Shown here one piece after another: positions 8,225 to 16,086 of a stretch of DNA of 64,000 nucleotides. The notes under the pieces were generated by a model that saw only the letters and a program-made list of their open reading frames with translations, ran no database searches and was not told where the DNA came from. Position numbers and translations under genes: made by a program. Position 1 is the stretch's first letter. Each line of letters opens with the position of its first letter. The stretch comes from Bacteroides acidifaciens (GTDB taxonomy: Bacteria; Bacteroidota; Bacteroidia; Bacteroidales; Bacteroidaceae), in contig NZ_JANJZR010000012.1 of the NCBI RefSeq assembly GCF_024623065.1, forward strand, positions 17,536 to 81,535, in the 5' to 3' direction.

Positions 8225-9466
8225 TTACTTGGTGGTGTGGCTGTCCTTCACCTTTACTGTCACAGGATGAGCCAGTTCCTCTTTCCATTCGCGGAGATAG
8301 GCGAACCATGCTTCCGGTGTCTTATATCCGAAGGTTTCCTTCATGGAAGTGAAAATCGTATGATATTGGAAGTAATTGTTTCCCGGAGCGCTGATTGTAT
8401 AGAGGAAGTTTGCCTTGTCTTTCTCCTCAGATTTCACATAACGCTGCGGGATACAAGTTCCCAACCCTACGGTTTCTTTTGCGTACTTCACCGTGTCGTT
8501 TACAGGCCAGTCCGTACCCCAGCTTCCTACTAAGCCTTTATGGTCGGAGAATGATCTGGAAGCACCTACAATATTCTGTACCCCTGTGCAGAAAGTCTCT
8601 TTATCGAGCGGATCGTCGAAGAATGTTTCGATGTGAAGATCACGATGTCCGGCATAGAGCGTGTAGCGTGTCATCATATCGAGTTCTGCACCCTGATACT
8701 GCCATCCGGTTACTTCAATTTCAGCAATCGCACGCACCGGCCCGTAAGAGATGATACGTTCCGTACGGGTTTCTACCGGGGTGATATGGGTTGCTTTCTG
8801 TCCATCCCAACCTTTCAATGCACCCGGGCCGCAACTGTCGAACACACGAAGCACATCGTCACCGAATCCTTTGGCCAACTGTGCATCCGTAGGATAGAAC
8901 TGCGATTCTTTGATTTCCAGCCCTTTGTTGAATTTACCGTAAATATCAGGTGTCTGTTTCTCATTGAAGTAGAGACGATAACCTACCAGTTCCGATTCCA
9001 AAACCGGACCGTGAGGACGTACCATGCTATATATATTACTTGTTCCGGGAACGGTAATCGCTTGTACACGTTGATGTTTTCCTTTCCGGAAATCTGCTAT
9101 AAACATATCAGCATATACCCGTTTAGGATAAGTCTTTGTACTCTTTTCCGAAGAAAGCGTCACTTGGAAAGTCTTTTTGCCATGGGCGGGAAGATTGGTT
9201 ACAAAGGCAAGTTCATCCATCTTTCTGTCCCTGTTCAAATCATCAAGTTGAGAAGGAATTTCATTCGTCCCTTCCATGACAACGGCAGACTTGATTTTGA
9301 AACCTGCGTGCAGTTCGTGCAGATTGACGACAACCGGAGCGTCCGTTTTTGCCTGGTTCCAATTGTTATGTATCTCGACCGTAATGGTCTTTTCCTGCTT
9401 CTGAGCCCAGGCTGGCAGGCTGAAACTTCCTAAAAGGAAAGCAATTATAAAAAAATTCTTTTTCAT
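8225..9466 (-). CDS. DUF4861 protein of a pectin cluster
   Basis: A 413-residue protein with a signal peptide ending in AWAQ (about residue 21) and no membrane anchor, so probably periplasmic. The body is beta-rich, with conserved stretches such as VRPHGPVLESELVGYRLYF, SCGPGALKGWDG and ARSFSDHKGLVGSWGTDWPV. It matches what I know of DUF4861, a family found beside GH28, GH105 and uronate-handling genes. The biochemical function is not established to my knowledge; the beta-sandwich layout suggests a carbohydrate-active enzyme. It lies between GH28 and GH43 but has its own -7 element and terminator. Confidence 0.8.
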   Translation of the reverse strand: MKKNFFIIAFLLGSFSLPAWAQKQEKTITVEIHNNWNQAKTDAPVVVNLHELHAGFKIKSAVVMEGTNEIPSQLDDLNRDRKMDELAFVTNLPAHGKKTFQVTLSSEKSTKTYPKRVYADMFIADFRKGKHQRVQAITVPGTSNIYSMVRPHGPVLESELVGYRLYFNEKQTPDIYGKFNKGLEIKESQFYPTDAQLAKGFGDDVLRVFDSCGPGALKGWDGQKATHITPVETRTERIISYGPVRAIAEIEVTGWQYQGAELDMMTRYTLYAGHRDLHIETFFDDPLDKETFCTGVQNIVGASRSFSDHKGLVGSWGTDWPVNDTVKYAKETVGLGTCIPQRYVKSEEKDKANFLYTISAPGNNYFQYHTIFTSMKETFGYKTPEAWFAYLREWKEELAHPVTVKVKDSHTTK

Positions 9467-9504
9467 GATTCTAAGGCTGATATTATACGTCGTATTTCTC
9501 TCTG

Positions 9505-9512
9505 CAAAAGTA
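9505..9512 (-). promoter_or_regulatory. -7-like element of the DUF4861 gene
   Basis: TACTTTTG on the minus strand fits TAnnTTTG, about 40 bp before the ATG at 9466. No -33 element is evident. Confidence 0.45.
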
Positions 9513-9516
9513 ACTG

Positions 9517-9561
9517 AAAAAAAAGCAGACCGTCTATCTTTTGAAGATAAAATAGTCTGCT
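9517..9561 (-). terminator. Terminator of the GH28 gene
   Basis: AGCAGAC at 9524-9530 pairs with GTCTGCT at 9555-9561, with additional imperfect pairing inside. On the minus strand eight T follow (9517-9524). Confidence 0.75.
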
Positions 9562-9628
9562 ATTTGAGCTTTTTACTCTATATAATGATATTGTGGTTTT
9601 CTTTTTCTTGCGTTTCTTGCGGTGAATT

Positions 9629-11248
9629 TTATTTGAGACTTAAAACTTCTCCTTTTGCGCCCAATTCTTCATAAACCTTTCCATCTACAGTCAGGTTCTT
9701 TGCATTCTTGACATTCAGGATATTGTTGCCTTTTGAAGACTCTACATGAATATTTTCCATAGTGACTCCGTCCGCCTGGCTGATGACAACCCCATCCGTA
9801 GCTTCCGTTATCACAACGTTTTTAACGGTGATATTGCTAATCGGCATTTCCGGCAGACCATTGAAGAACATCGCACGTCCCGAACCTCTGCATACAATAT
9901 TTGAAATATGTATATTGCGGAACGCCGGAGTCTCTTCCGTTACCGGTGGGATGGCTGTTTTCATACGGTTCAGCAAATCTTCTTCCGATTCTTCCCCCGC
10001 GCCTTTGCCACCATAGAACAGGTCGAACAATAACGGTTCGTTCGGGATGTTAATCATATTGATGTTATTGATGTAGATGTTTTCCACTACACCGCCACGT
10101 CCGCGAGTACTCTTGAAGCGCAAGCCTACATCGGTCCCCATGAATGTGCAATCTTCCACATAGATATTCTTCACGCCGCCGGACATTTCGCTGCCTACAA
10201 CGAATCCGCCATGTCCGTGCAATACCGTATTATTTTTCACAATTACATTTTGGCAAGGTTCGCCGCGACGGCGACCGTCTTCGTCCTTACCCGATTTGAT
10301 ACAGATAGCATCGTCTCCTGCATCAAACACACTGTTGATAATCAGCGCGTTCTTGCAAGATTCCAAGTCAATAGCATCACCATTCTGAGAATACCAGGGA
10401 TTGATAACCATGATGTTATTTACAGTGAAATCTTCGCAGGACAACGGGTGCAGGCACCAACTCGGAGAGTTTTTGAAAGTTACGCCTTCCAGCAATACTT
10501 TCTTGCTTTTTACGATACTGAGCAGCACCGGGCGCAGCCATGGACGGATTTCAGCCCATTCTTCATCCGTATTGATGCCTTCGGGCACGTTAAAGTCTTT
10601 ACAAGCCATAGCTCCTTTCAGCGAACCTGCTGTGGGATACCATATCTCTTGCTTCTCATCGAGAACACCGCCTGAATTTACTAACTTCTTCCATTGGGAA
10701 GCGGTCAGTTTGCCCTTTTTCACCGGACGCCAGCAATCACCGTTTCCGTCGAATGTGCCGTATCCTGTGATAGCGATATTCTCCGCGTCGCGTGCCGAAA
10801 TAGGTGACTGGCAACGACGGGTTTCGAGCCCTTCAAAAGAAGTGGCGATGATAGGATATGCTTCGAAATCACCGGTGAAGAGCACCAGTGAATTTTGTTC
10901 CGTATGAAGATTTACATTGCTCAGCAGTTCGATAGGACCGGTCAACCAGATGCCTTCCGGGATAATCACTTTACCACCACCGTGTTGGTTCACGTTCTTG
11001 ATAGCATCGTTGATGGCTTTCGTATTTAGGAACAAACCGTCCCCTTTGGCTCCGAAATCCACAATGCTTACCTCATAAGCAGGAAAAGTCGGCTGTTGTA
11101 CTTTTGGCATTTCAAAAGGTAAATTCTGGTAAAGGGCATCGCTTATTGCGTTTTCACTTGTCGCATTCCCGCTTTGCGTTTTACATCCTGCGATAAACGG
11201 CAAACAGCATATAGCCATCCAAAAGAGTCTTTTTGTCAATGTGTTCAT
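9629..11248 (-). CDS. Polygalacturonase, glycoside hydrolase family 28
   Basis: A 539-residue right-handed beta-helix enzyme that hydrolyses galacturonan or rhamnogalacturonan. The lipoprotein signal ends at Cys22, followed by KTQ, so it is probably periplasmic rather than surface-bound. The GH28 motifs are in order: NGDAID (289-294, Asp291), GDD (311-313), GHG (345-347) and RFK (377-379). An N-terminal DFGAKGDG (64-71) is typical of the family. The 180-235 insertion distinguishes it from short fungal enzymes. Its neighbours suggest that it trims oligosaccharides made by the PL11 lyase. Confidence 0.92.
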   Translation of the reverse strand: MNTLTKRLFWMAICCLPFIAGCKTQSGNATSENAISDALYQNLPFEMPKVQQPTFPAYEVSIVDFGAKGDGLFLNTKAINDAIKNVNQHGGGKVIIPEGIWLTGPIELLSNVNLHTEQNSLVLFTGDFEAYPIIATSFEGLETRRCQSPISARDAENIAITGYGTFDGNGDCWRPVKKGKLTASQWKKLVNSGGVLDEKQEIWYPTAGSLKGAMACKDFNVPEGINTDEEWAEIRPWLRPVLLSIVKSKKVLLEGVTFKNSPSWCLHPLSCEDFTVNNIMVINPWYSQNGDAIDLESCKNALIINSVFDAGDDAICIKSGKDEDGRRRGEPCQNVIVKNNTVLHGHGGFVVGSEMSGGVKNIYVEDCTFMGTDVGLRFKSTRGRGGVVENIYINNINMINIPNEPLLFDLFYGGKGAGEESEEDLLNRMKTAIPPVTEETPAFRNIHISNIVCRGSGRAMFFNGLPEMPISNITVKNVVITEATDGVVISQADGVTMENIHVESSKGNNILNVKNAKNLTVDGKVYEELGAKGEVLSLK

Positions 11249-11321
11249 TTGGTAATCTTATTTTATATTAGGGTTATACATCTATTGTTTTCAATGGTCT
11301 TTCGTTGGAAATTACCGAATG

Positions 11322-11329
11322 CAAAGATA
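11322..11329 (-). promoter_or_regulatory. -7-like element of the GH28 gene
   Basis: TATCTTTG on the minus strand, about 75 bp before the ATG at 11248. It is divergent from the fabI promoter. Confidence 0.5.
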
Positions 11330-11435
11330 GGAGCGACCCCCCAAAGGGATGTGGACTAATTGATAGAATACGTGTATTTTTTGTCATTTCTGTCTATTAT
11401 TTGCACACTTCTCATGATTTTATGCGGAAAGATAC

Positions 11436-11443
11436 TATCTTTG
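11436..11443 (+). promoter_or_regulatory. -7-like element of fabI
   Basis: TATCTTTG fits TAnnTTTG, 24 bp before the ATG at 11468. No good -33 sequence at 19-21 bp. Confidence 0.55.
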
Positions 11444-11467
11444 CACAAAATTTAACTATTAAAAGAT

Positions 11468-12325
11468 ATGAGTTACAACTTGTTGAAAGGAAAAAGAGGT
11501 ATTATTTTCGGTGCGTTGAATGACCAGTCCATCGCTTGGAAAGTGGCCGAACGTGCTGTAGAAGAAGGTGCAACTATTACATTATCAAATACTCCGATGG
11601 CTATCCGTATGGGAGAAGTCAATGCTTTGGCTGAAAAACTGAACTGCCAGATTGTGCCGGCAGACGCTACCAACGTAGAGGAGTTGACAAATGTATTCAA
11701 GACCTCAATGGATATACTGGGCGGACAAATTGATTTTGTGCTCCATTCTATCGGTATGTCTCCCAACGTACGCAAGAAACGTACTTACGATGACCTTGAC
11801 TATGGAATGTTGGATAAGACATTGGATATTTCGGCCGTGTCATTCCACAAAATGATTCAGGCTGCCAAGAAACTGAATGCTATTGCCGATTACGGTTCAA
11901 TCGTTGCACTGAGCTATGTGGCTGCACAGCGTACTTTCTACGGCTACAACGATATGGCGGATGCGAAAGCATTGCTGGAATCTATCGCACGTAGTTTCGG
12001 TTATATCTACGGACGCGAACACAGCGTGCGTGTGAACACAATCTCCCAGTCGCCTACGTTTACAACAGCCGGTTCGGGTGTGAAGGGTATGGACAAACTG
12101 TTCGATTTTGCCAACCGTATGTCTCCGCTTGGAAATGCGACTGCTGAAGAGTGTGCCGACTATTGTATCGTAATGTTCTCCGACCTTACCCGCAAGGTGA
12201 CTATGCAGAACCTCTTCCACGACGGCGGATTCTCCAGTGTGGGTATGAGCCTTCGTGCCATGGCTACTTACGAGAAAGGACTTGAAGAGTACATGGACGA
12301 AAATGGTAACATCATTTACGGATAA
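11468..12325 (+). CDS. fabI: Enoyl-ACP reductase (NADH)
   Basis: A 285-residue short-chain dehydrogenase that performs the last reduction of fatty acid elongation in the cytoplasm. The N-terminal KGKRGIIFGALNDQSIAW is the FabI nucleotide-binding segment, in which the usual GxxxGxG is altered. The catalytic pair fits FabI: Tyr150 (SYVAAQR) and Tyr160-x6-Lys167. The C-terminal ASPTF-like region reads SQSPTFTTAGSGV. The length is that of Bacteroidetes FabI. A GldB-like gene follows after 6 bp, so the two probably form an operon. Confidence 0.95.
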   Translation: MSYNLLKGKRGIIFGALNDQSIAWKVAERAVEEGATITLSNTPMAIRMGEVNALAEKLNCQIVPADATNVEELTNVFKTSMDILGGQIDFVLHSIGMSPNVRKKRTYDDLDYGMLDKTLDISAVSFHKMIQAAKKLNAIADYGSIVALSYVAAQRTFYGYNDMADAKALLESIARSFGYIYGREHSVRVNTISQSPTFTTAGSGVKGMDKLFDFANRMSPLGNATAEECADYCIVMFSDLTRKVTMQNLFHDGGFSSVGMSLRAMATYEKGLEEYMDENGNIIYG

Positions 12326-12331
12326 TAAATT

Positions 12332-13339
12332 ATGAAACTACGGATTTCTCTTCTTATTATATTAATAAGTATGCTTTTCGCCGCCTGTGGGTTAAGCACA
12401 GGAAAAGGTATGGAGCAGAAGGAAGAAGGGATTTCTGTTCTGAGGTATGATAAGCTGTTGAGCGAATACGTTCGCTCCAACAGCTTTTCTGCTATGCAGA
12501 AATTGTCGATGGATTACCGTCAGCCAACGAAGATTCTGATTGAAGATGTGCTGGCTATCGGCACGGTGAAGGATGATACCATCTCACAACGCCTGCAAAA
12601 ATTCTATTCGGATACGACACTGGTCCGTCTGATGGGGGACGTGGAAGCTAAGTTCCCTAATTTGGATGAAGTGGAAAAGGGGCTGACTAAGGGCTTCAAG
12701 AAACTGAAAAAGGAAGTGCCCGACACAAAGGTGCCGTTTATCTATTCGCAAATATCTGCGTTCAATGAATCCATTGTTCTGGTCGATTCTTTGCTTGGCA
12801 TCAGCCTTGATAAATATATGGGTGAAGATTACCCGCTTTATAAACGTTTTTATTATGATTACCAATGTCGTTCCATGCGTCCCGAACGGATTGTACCGGA
12901 TTGTTTCGTGTTCTATCTCTTAAGCCGTTATGACATGAATTACCACGAGGAGACTTGTTTGATTGACTTGATGATGCACTCCGGAAAAATCAATTACGTG
13001 ACACAGCACTTATTGGAATACAATGACGGTGGTGAGGCGATGGGGTATTCAAAAGAGGAAAATGACTGGTGCAAGGAAAATGAAAAAGCCATTTGGGAGT
13101 ATATCTGTTCCAATGACCACCTGCATGCGCGTGACCCGATGGTGATTCGTTATTATATGAAACCTGCTCCGGCTGTTGAAATGCACGGTGTCCAGGCTCC
13201 TGCATTGATAGGTACATGGATAGGTACGAGAATCGTTTCTGCATATATGAAAACGCATAAAGACATGAAGTTGAAAGACCTTTTGGAATTTAATGACTAT
13301 CACGAAATGCTGAATGAATCCAACTACTTGGCTTCCTGA
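12332..13339 (+). CDS. GldB-family lipoprotein
   Basis: A 335-residue lipoprotein (signal ending at Cys19). The C-terminal two thirds carry the GldB pattern: GISLDKYMGEDYPLYKRF, ERIVPDCFVFYLLSR, a histidine- and acid-rich segment, GYSKEENDWCKENEKAIW and GTWIGTRIVSAYM. GldB was named from gliding motility in Flavobacterium, but non-gliding Bacteroides keep the gene, so motility should not be assumed. The protein has also been compared with zinc peptidases, but I see no clear HExxH. It is probably co-transcribed with fabI. Confidence 0.8.
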   Translation: MKLRISLLIILISMLFAACGLSTGKGMEQKEEGISVLRYDKLLSEYVRSNSFSAMQKLSMDYRQPTKILIEDVLAIGTVKDDTISQRLQKFYSDTTLVRLMGDVEAKFPNLDEVEKGLTKGFKKLKKEVPDTKVPFIYSQISAFNESIVLVDSLLGISLDKYMGEDYPLYKRFYYDYQCRSMRPERIVPDCFVFYLLSRYDMNYHEETCLIDLMMHSGKINYVTQHLLEYNDGGEAMGYSKEENDWCKENEKAIWEYICSNDHLHARDPMVIRYYMKPAPAVEMHGVQAPALIGTWIGTRIVSAYMKTHKDMKLKDLLEFNDYHEMLNESNYLAS

Positions 13340-13386
13340 ATCGTTTCTCTTTCTTATTTCTCAATTTTTAATTCTCAATTTAATAA

Positions 13387-14091
13387 GTGGAAACTGCCCT
13401 TTATTTGTTGCCCGTGACTTTAGGCGATACACCTATTGAAAAGGTATTGCCTTCCTATAATAAGGAGATTATCTCCGGTATCCGGTATTTTATTGTCGAA
13501 GATGTTCGTTCTGCCCGCCGTTTCCTGAAAAAGGTAGACAGGGAGATTGATATTGACGCACTGACGTTTTATCCGTTGAACAAACATACTTCGCCCGAGG
13601 ATATTTCCGGTTATCTGAAACCTTTGATGAACGGTGCTTCAATGGGAGTCATCTCTGAGGCGGGTTGTCCGGCTGTTGCTGACCCGGGTGCGGACGTGGT
13701 GGCTATTGCTCAACGCAAAAAGTTGAAAGTTGTTCCGTTGGTAGGACCTTCTTCTATCATTCTTTCCGTGATGGGTTCGGGCTTTAACGGTCAGAGTTTT
13801 GCGTTTCACGGCTATCTGCCGATTGAACCGGGAGAGCGTGGAAAGAGACTGAAAGCATTGGAACAGCGTGTCTATGCCGAGAACCAGACGCAACTTTTTA
13901 TTGAGACTCCTTACCGGAATCACAAAATGGTGGAAGATATTCTACAGAATTGCCGTCCGCAGACAAAGTTGTGTATTGCTGCCAATATCACTTGCGAAGG
14001 AGAATATATACAGACGCGTACAGTGAAAGACTGGAAAGGTCACGTGCCCGATTTGTCTAAGATTCCTTGTATTTTTCTCTTATACAAATAA
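13387..14091 (+). CDS. SAM-dependent methyltransferase, RsmI/tetrapyrrole-methylase fold
   Basis: A 234-residue protein of the tetrapyrrole (corrin/porphyrin) methylase fold. It resembles RsmI, which 2'-O-methylates C1402 of 16S rRNA, in EAGCPAVADPGADVV (near 97-111), VPLVGPSSI and SFAFHGYLP. It is shorter than full RsmI. The start is GTG at 13387, since an in-frame TAA directly precedes it. Its 3' end overlaps the convergent membrane-protein gene by 35 bp. The exact RNA target is an inference. Confidence 0.82.
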   Translation: METALYLLPVTLGDTPIEKVLPSYNKEIISGIRYFIVEDVRSARRFLKKVDREIDIDALTFYPLNKHTSPEDISGYLKPLMNGASMGVISEAGCPAVADPGADVVAIAQRKKLKVVPLVGPSSIILSVMGSGFNGQSFAFHGYLPIEPGERGKRLKALEQRVYAENQTQLFIETPYRNHKMVEDILQNCRPQTKLCIAANITCEGEYIQTRTVKDWKGHVPDLSKIPCIFLLYK

Positions 14092-15175
14092 CATTTTTCA
14101 GATGTTCGTACTCGTCTTCGAAGCAACTGCTGAAAAAGCCTTTGCCTAAGTTTTCTTCAATCTGCTTGAAACTCCATAGCTTGCTGTTCTTAAAGCGGGG
14201 AGTGCAGAGGACGGAGTCGTTGTCCAGGTCGACGATGAACAGGTAAATCAGCCGGTTGGTCACTTTATTTTCGAAGTGATAGGCGATGTTGAATTCGGGT
14301 TTGATGTCATTAACCTGAGGAAGCGCATTGTTCATCAAGCGGGTAGCGCCTGCTGTCAGAGACTCTCCGTAACGGAGATAACATTCCATCGGAATATCTA
14401 CTTTATTTTTGTCCAGGATAGCTGTTGACGGTCTGTCGCAAAGAAATAGCATCCCATGGGTAGACACGGCAATTCTTATCACCGGATTGATATAGGCATT
14501 CTTATAATTGATTGCCTCAATGGCGGGGGTTTTCCCAATCACGTCTCCTTTGGTATTGACGATAGGGACATACTCAGTGTGAGACATCAGATGGTTAAAG
14601 AAATGGATAGCTATTTGATTGAAAACGATACTTAGAATGAAGACAGTAGGGGGCAGTATTTTATAGAGGATAAACCCGCTCATCTTGCTCAGTGGGTCTT
14701 GGGAAACAACAACGATGCTGATAATGATGAAGTGCAGCGCGCCAAAGATTAAAGCGATGCGTGCCGAAACGATGGCAGCTTCCGCACCTTGTGCGTACAA
14801 GCGTTTGTTGCAGGAACCTATCTGTTTCAAGAAGTGGCTGATAAACCTTTTCTTATGCATATAAAGTATCAGCATGGGAATGAGGATACTGACTTCCAAT
14901 GTGATGGGAAGTGCGCCTGCCGGAACATAATCACCGGGGATAAGTGCGGCTAAAGATAATAGTGCCAGCATTCCGGTCGCTATATATAGGATGAAGTTAG
15001 GAATTAATATCCCCTTTTGTTTCAGGGAAAGATATATACCTACGCTACCTATTCCTGTACCGATGTAAATAGCCGTGTCTTGCGTTATAAATTCACACAA
15101 TAAAATGGAAATAATAACGGGGATAAAACCCAGTGACATGTTAAATGCGGAAGAAAGTATTCCTTTATGCTCCAT
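14057..15175 (-). CDS. Membrane protein with a Nudix-like C-terminal domain
   Basis: A 372-residue protein. Residues about 8-110 and 135-195 contain five or six hydrophobic segments. From about 200 a soluble domain begins (YVPIVNTKGDVIGKTPAIEA) that resembles the start of IDI-type Nudix proteins. At the place of the Nudix box the sequence is YGESLTAGATRLMNNAL, without the REUXEE glutamates, so hydrolysis is unlikely. No named family is recognised. It could be a membrane sensor or structural protein using a dead Nudix fold. The stop lies 35 bp inside the 3' end of the opposite methyltransferase gene. Confidence 0.6.
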   Translation of the reverse strand: MEHKGILSSAFNMSLGFIPVIISILLCEFITQDTAIYIGTGIGSVGIYLSLKQKGILIPNFILYIATGMLALLSLAALIPGDYVPAGALPITLEVSILIPMLILYMHKKRFISHFLKQIGSCNKRLYAQGAEAAIVSARIALIFGALHFIIISIVVVSQDPLSKMSGFILYKILPPTVFILSIVFNQIAIHFFNHLMSHTEYVPIVNTKGDVIGKTPAIEAINYKNAYINPVIRIAVSTHGMLFLCDRPSTAILDKNKVDIPMECYLRYGESLTAGATRLMNNALPQVNDIKPEFNIAYHFENKVTNRLIYLFIVDLDNDSVLCTPRFKNSKLWSFKQIEENLGKGFFSSCFEDEYEHLKNVICIREKYKES

Positions 15176-15237
15176 TTCTATTTTATGTTTATTTGTCGGT
15201 TCTACTAATAAAACAAATAGTCTCTGTGTTTTGTTTG

Positions 15238-16086
15238 CTAACGGATATGTTTTTCTGCATGGTAGGATGAACGAACAAGGGGAGCGCTCTCTATGATGTT
15301 AAATCCTTTTTCTAAACCGATGGTCTTGTACTTTGCGAATTGTTGTGGAGTCACGTATTCTGCAACGGGATAATGGCGGTGGCTGGGTTGCAGATATTGT
15401 CCTATAGTAAGAATCTGGCAGCCGGCTACTAATAAATCATCCATCAATATTTCCACTTCTTCGGGAGTTTCGCCCAGGCCGACCATGATGCCGCTTTTGG
15501 ATTTGACTCCTTTGGAAGAGATACGTCCGATGACTTGCAGGCTTGTATCATAATTGGCTGCACTGCGCACCAGCGGACTGATGCGGCGCACAGTTTCCAT
15601 ATTATGTGAAATGATGTCGGGACAAGCGTCTATCACGAGGTCTACCAGTTCCGTTTTACCTTGAAAATCGGGTATCAGCACTTCGATGGTAGTCTGAGGA
15701 TTCAGGCGTTTTATTTCACGGATGGTGCGTGCCCAATGTTCCGCTCCCAAATCGGGAAGGTCGTCCCGGTCTACGGAAGTGATGACTGCATGGTCAAGTC
15801 TCATTAAAGCGATGGACTCTGCTACACGGGTCGGCTCATTCGTATCCAGCGGATGCGGGCGTCCGGTCTGCGTATTACAGAATTTACAACTGCGGGTGCA
15901 GATGTCACCGCCAATCATGAAGGTGGCAGTGCCTTTCCCCCAGCATTCTCCCATATTAGGGCAACGCCCGCTGCTGCATATGGTATGCAGGCAGTGGGAG
16001 TCGACTATCCGTTTTGTTTCGGTGTACCGTTCATTGGCACCGATATTAATTTTCAGCCATTCGGGCTTACGTACTCTATCCGCCAT
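15238..16086 (-). CDS. lipA: Lipoyl synthase
   Basis: A 282-residue radical-SAM enzyme that inserts two sulfurs into protein-bound octanoyl groups to make lipoyl cofactors. Two iron-sulfur clusters are visible: Cys37, Cys42 and Cys48 (auxiliary cluster) and CTRSCKFC with Cys63, Cys67 and Cys70 (radical-SAM cluster). The conserved RSSYHAE near the C-terminus provides the serine ligand. The length fits. The ATG shares its A with the stop of the DPP-IV gene (TAATG), indicating translational coupling. Confidence 0.96.
   Translation of the reverse strand: MADRVRKPEWLKINIGANERYTETKRIVDSHCLHTICSSGRCPNMGECWGKGTATFMIGGDICTRSCKFCNTQTGRPHPLDTNEPTRVAESIALMRLDHAVITSVDRDDLPDLGAEHWARTIREIKRLNPQTTIEVLIPDFQGKTELVDLVIDACPDIISHNMETVRRISPLVRSAANYDTSLQVIGRISSKGVKSKSGIMVGLGETPEEVEILMDDLLVAGCQILTIGQYLQPSHRHYPVAEYVTPQQFAKYKTIGLEKGFNIIESAPLVRSSYHAEKHIR

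Noticed and set aside
8633..9433. 266-codon open frame on the plus strand
   Set aside because: It is antisense to the DUF4861 gene, which has a signal peptide, promoter and terminator.
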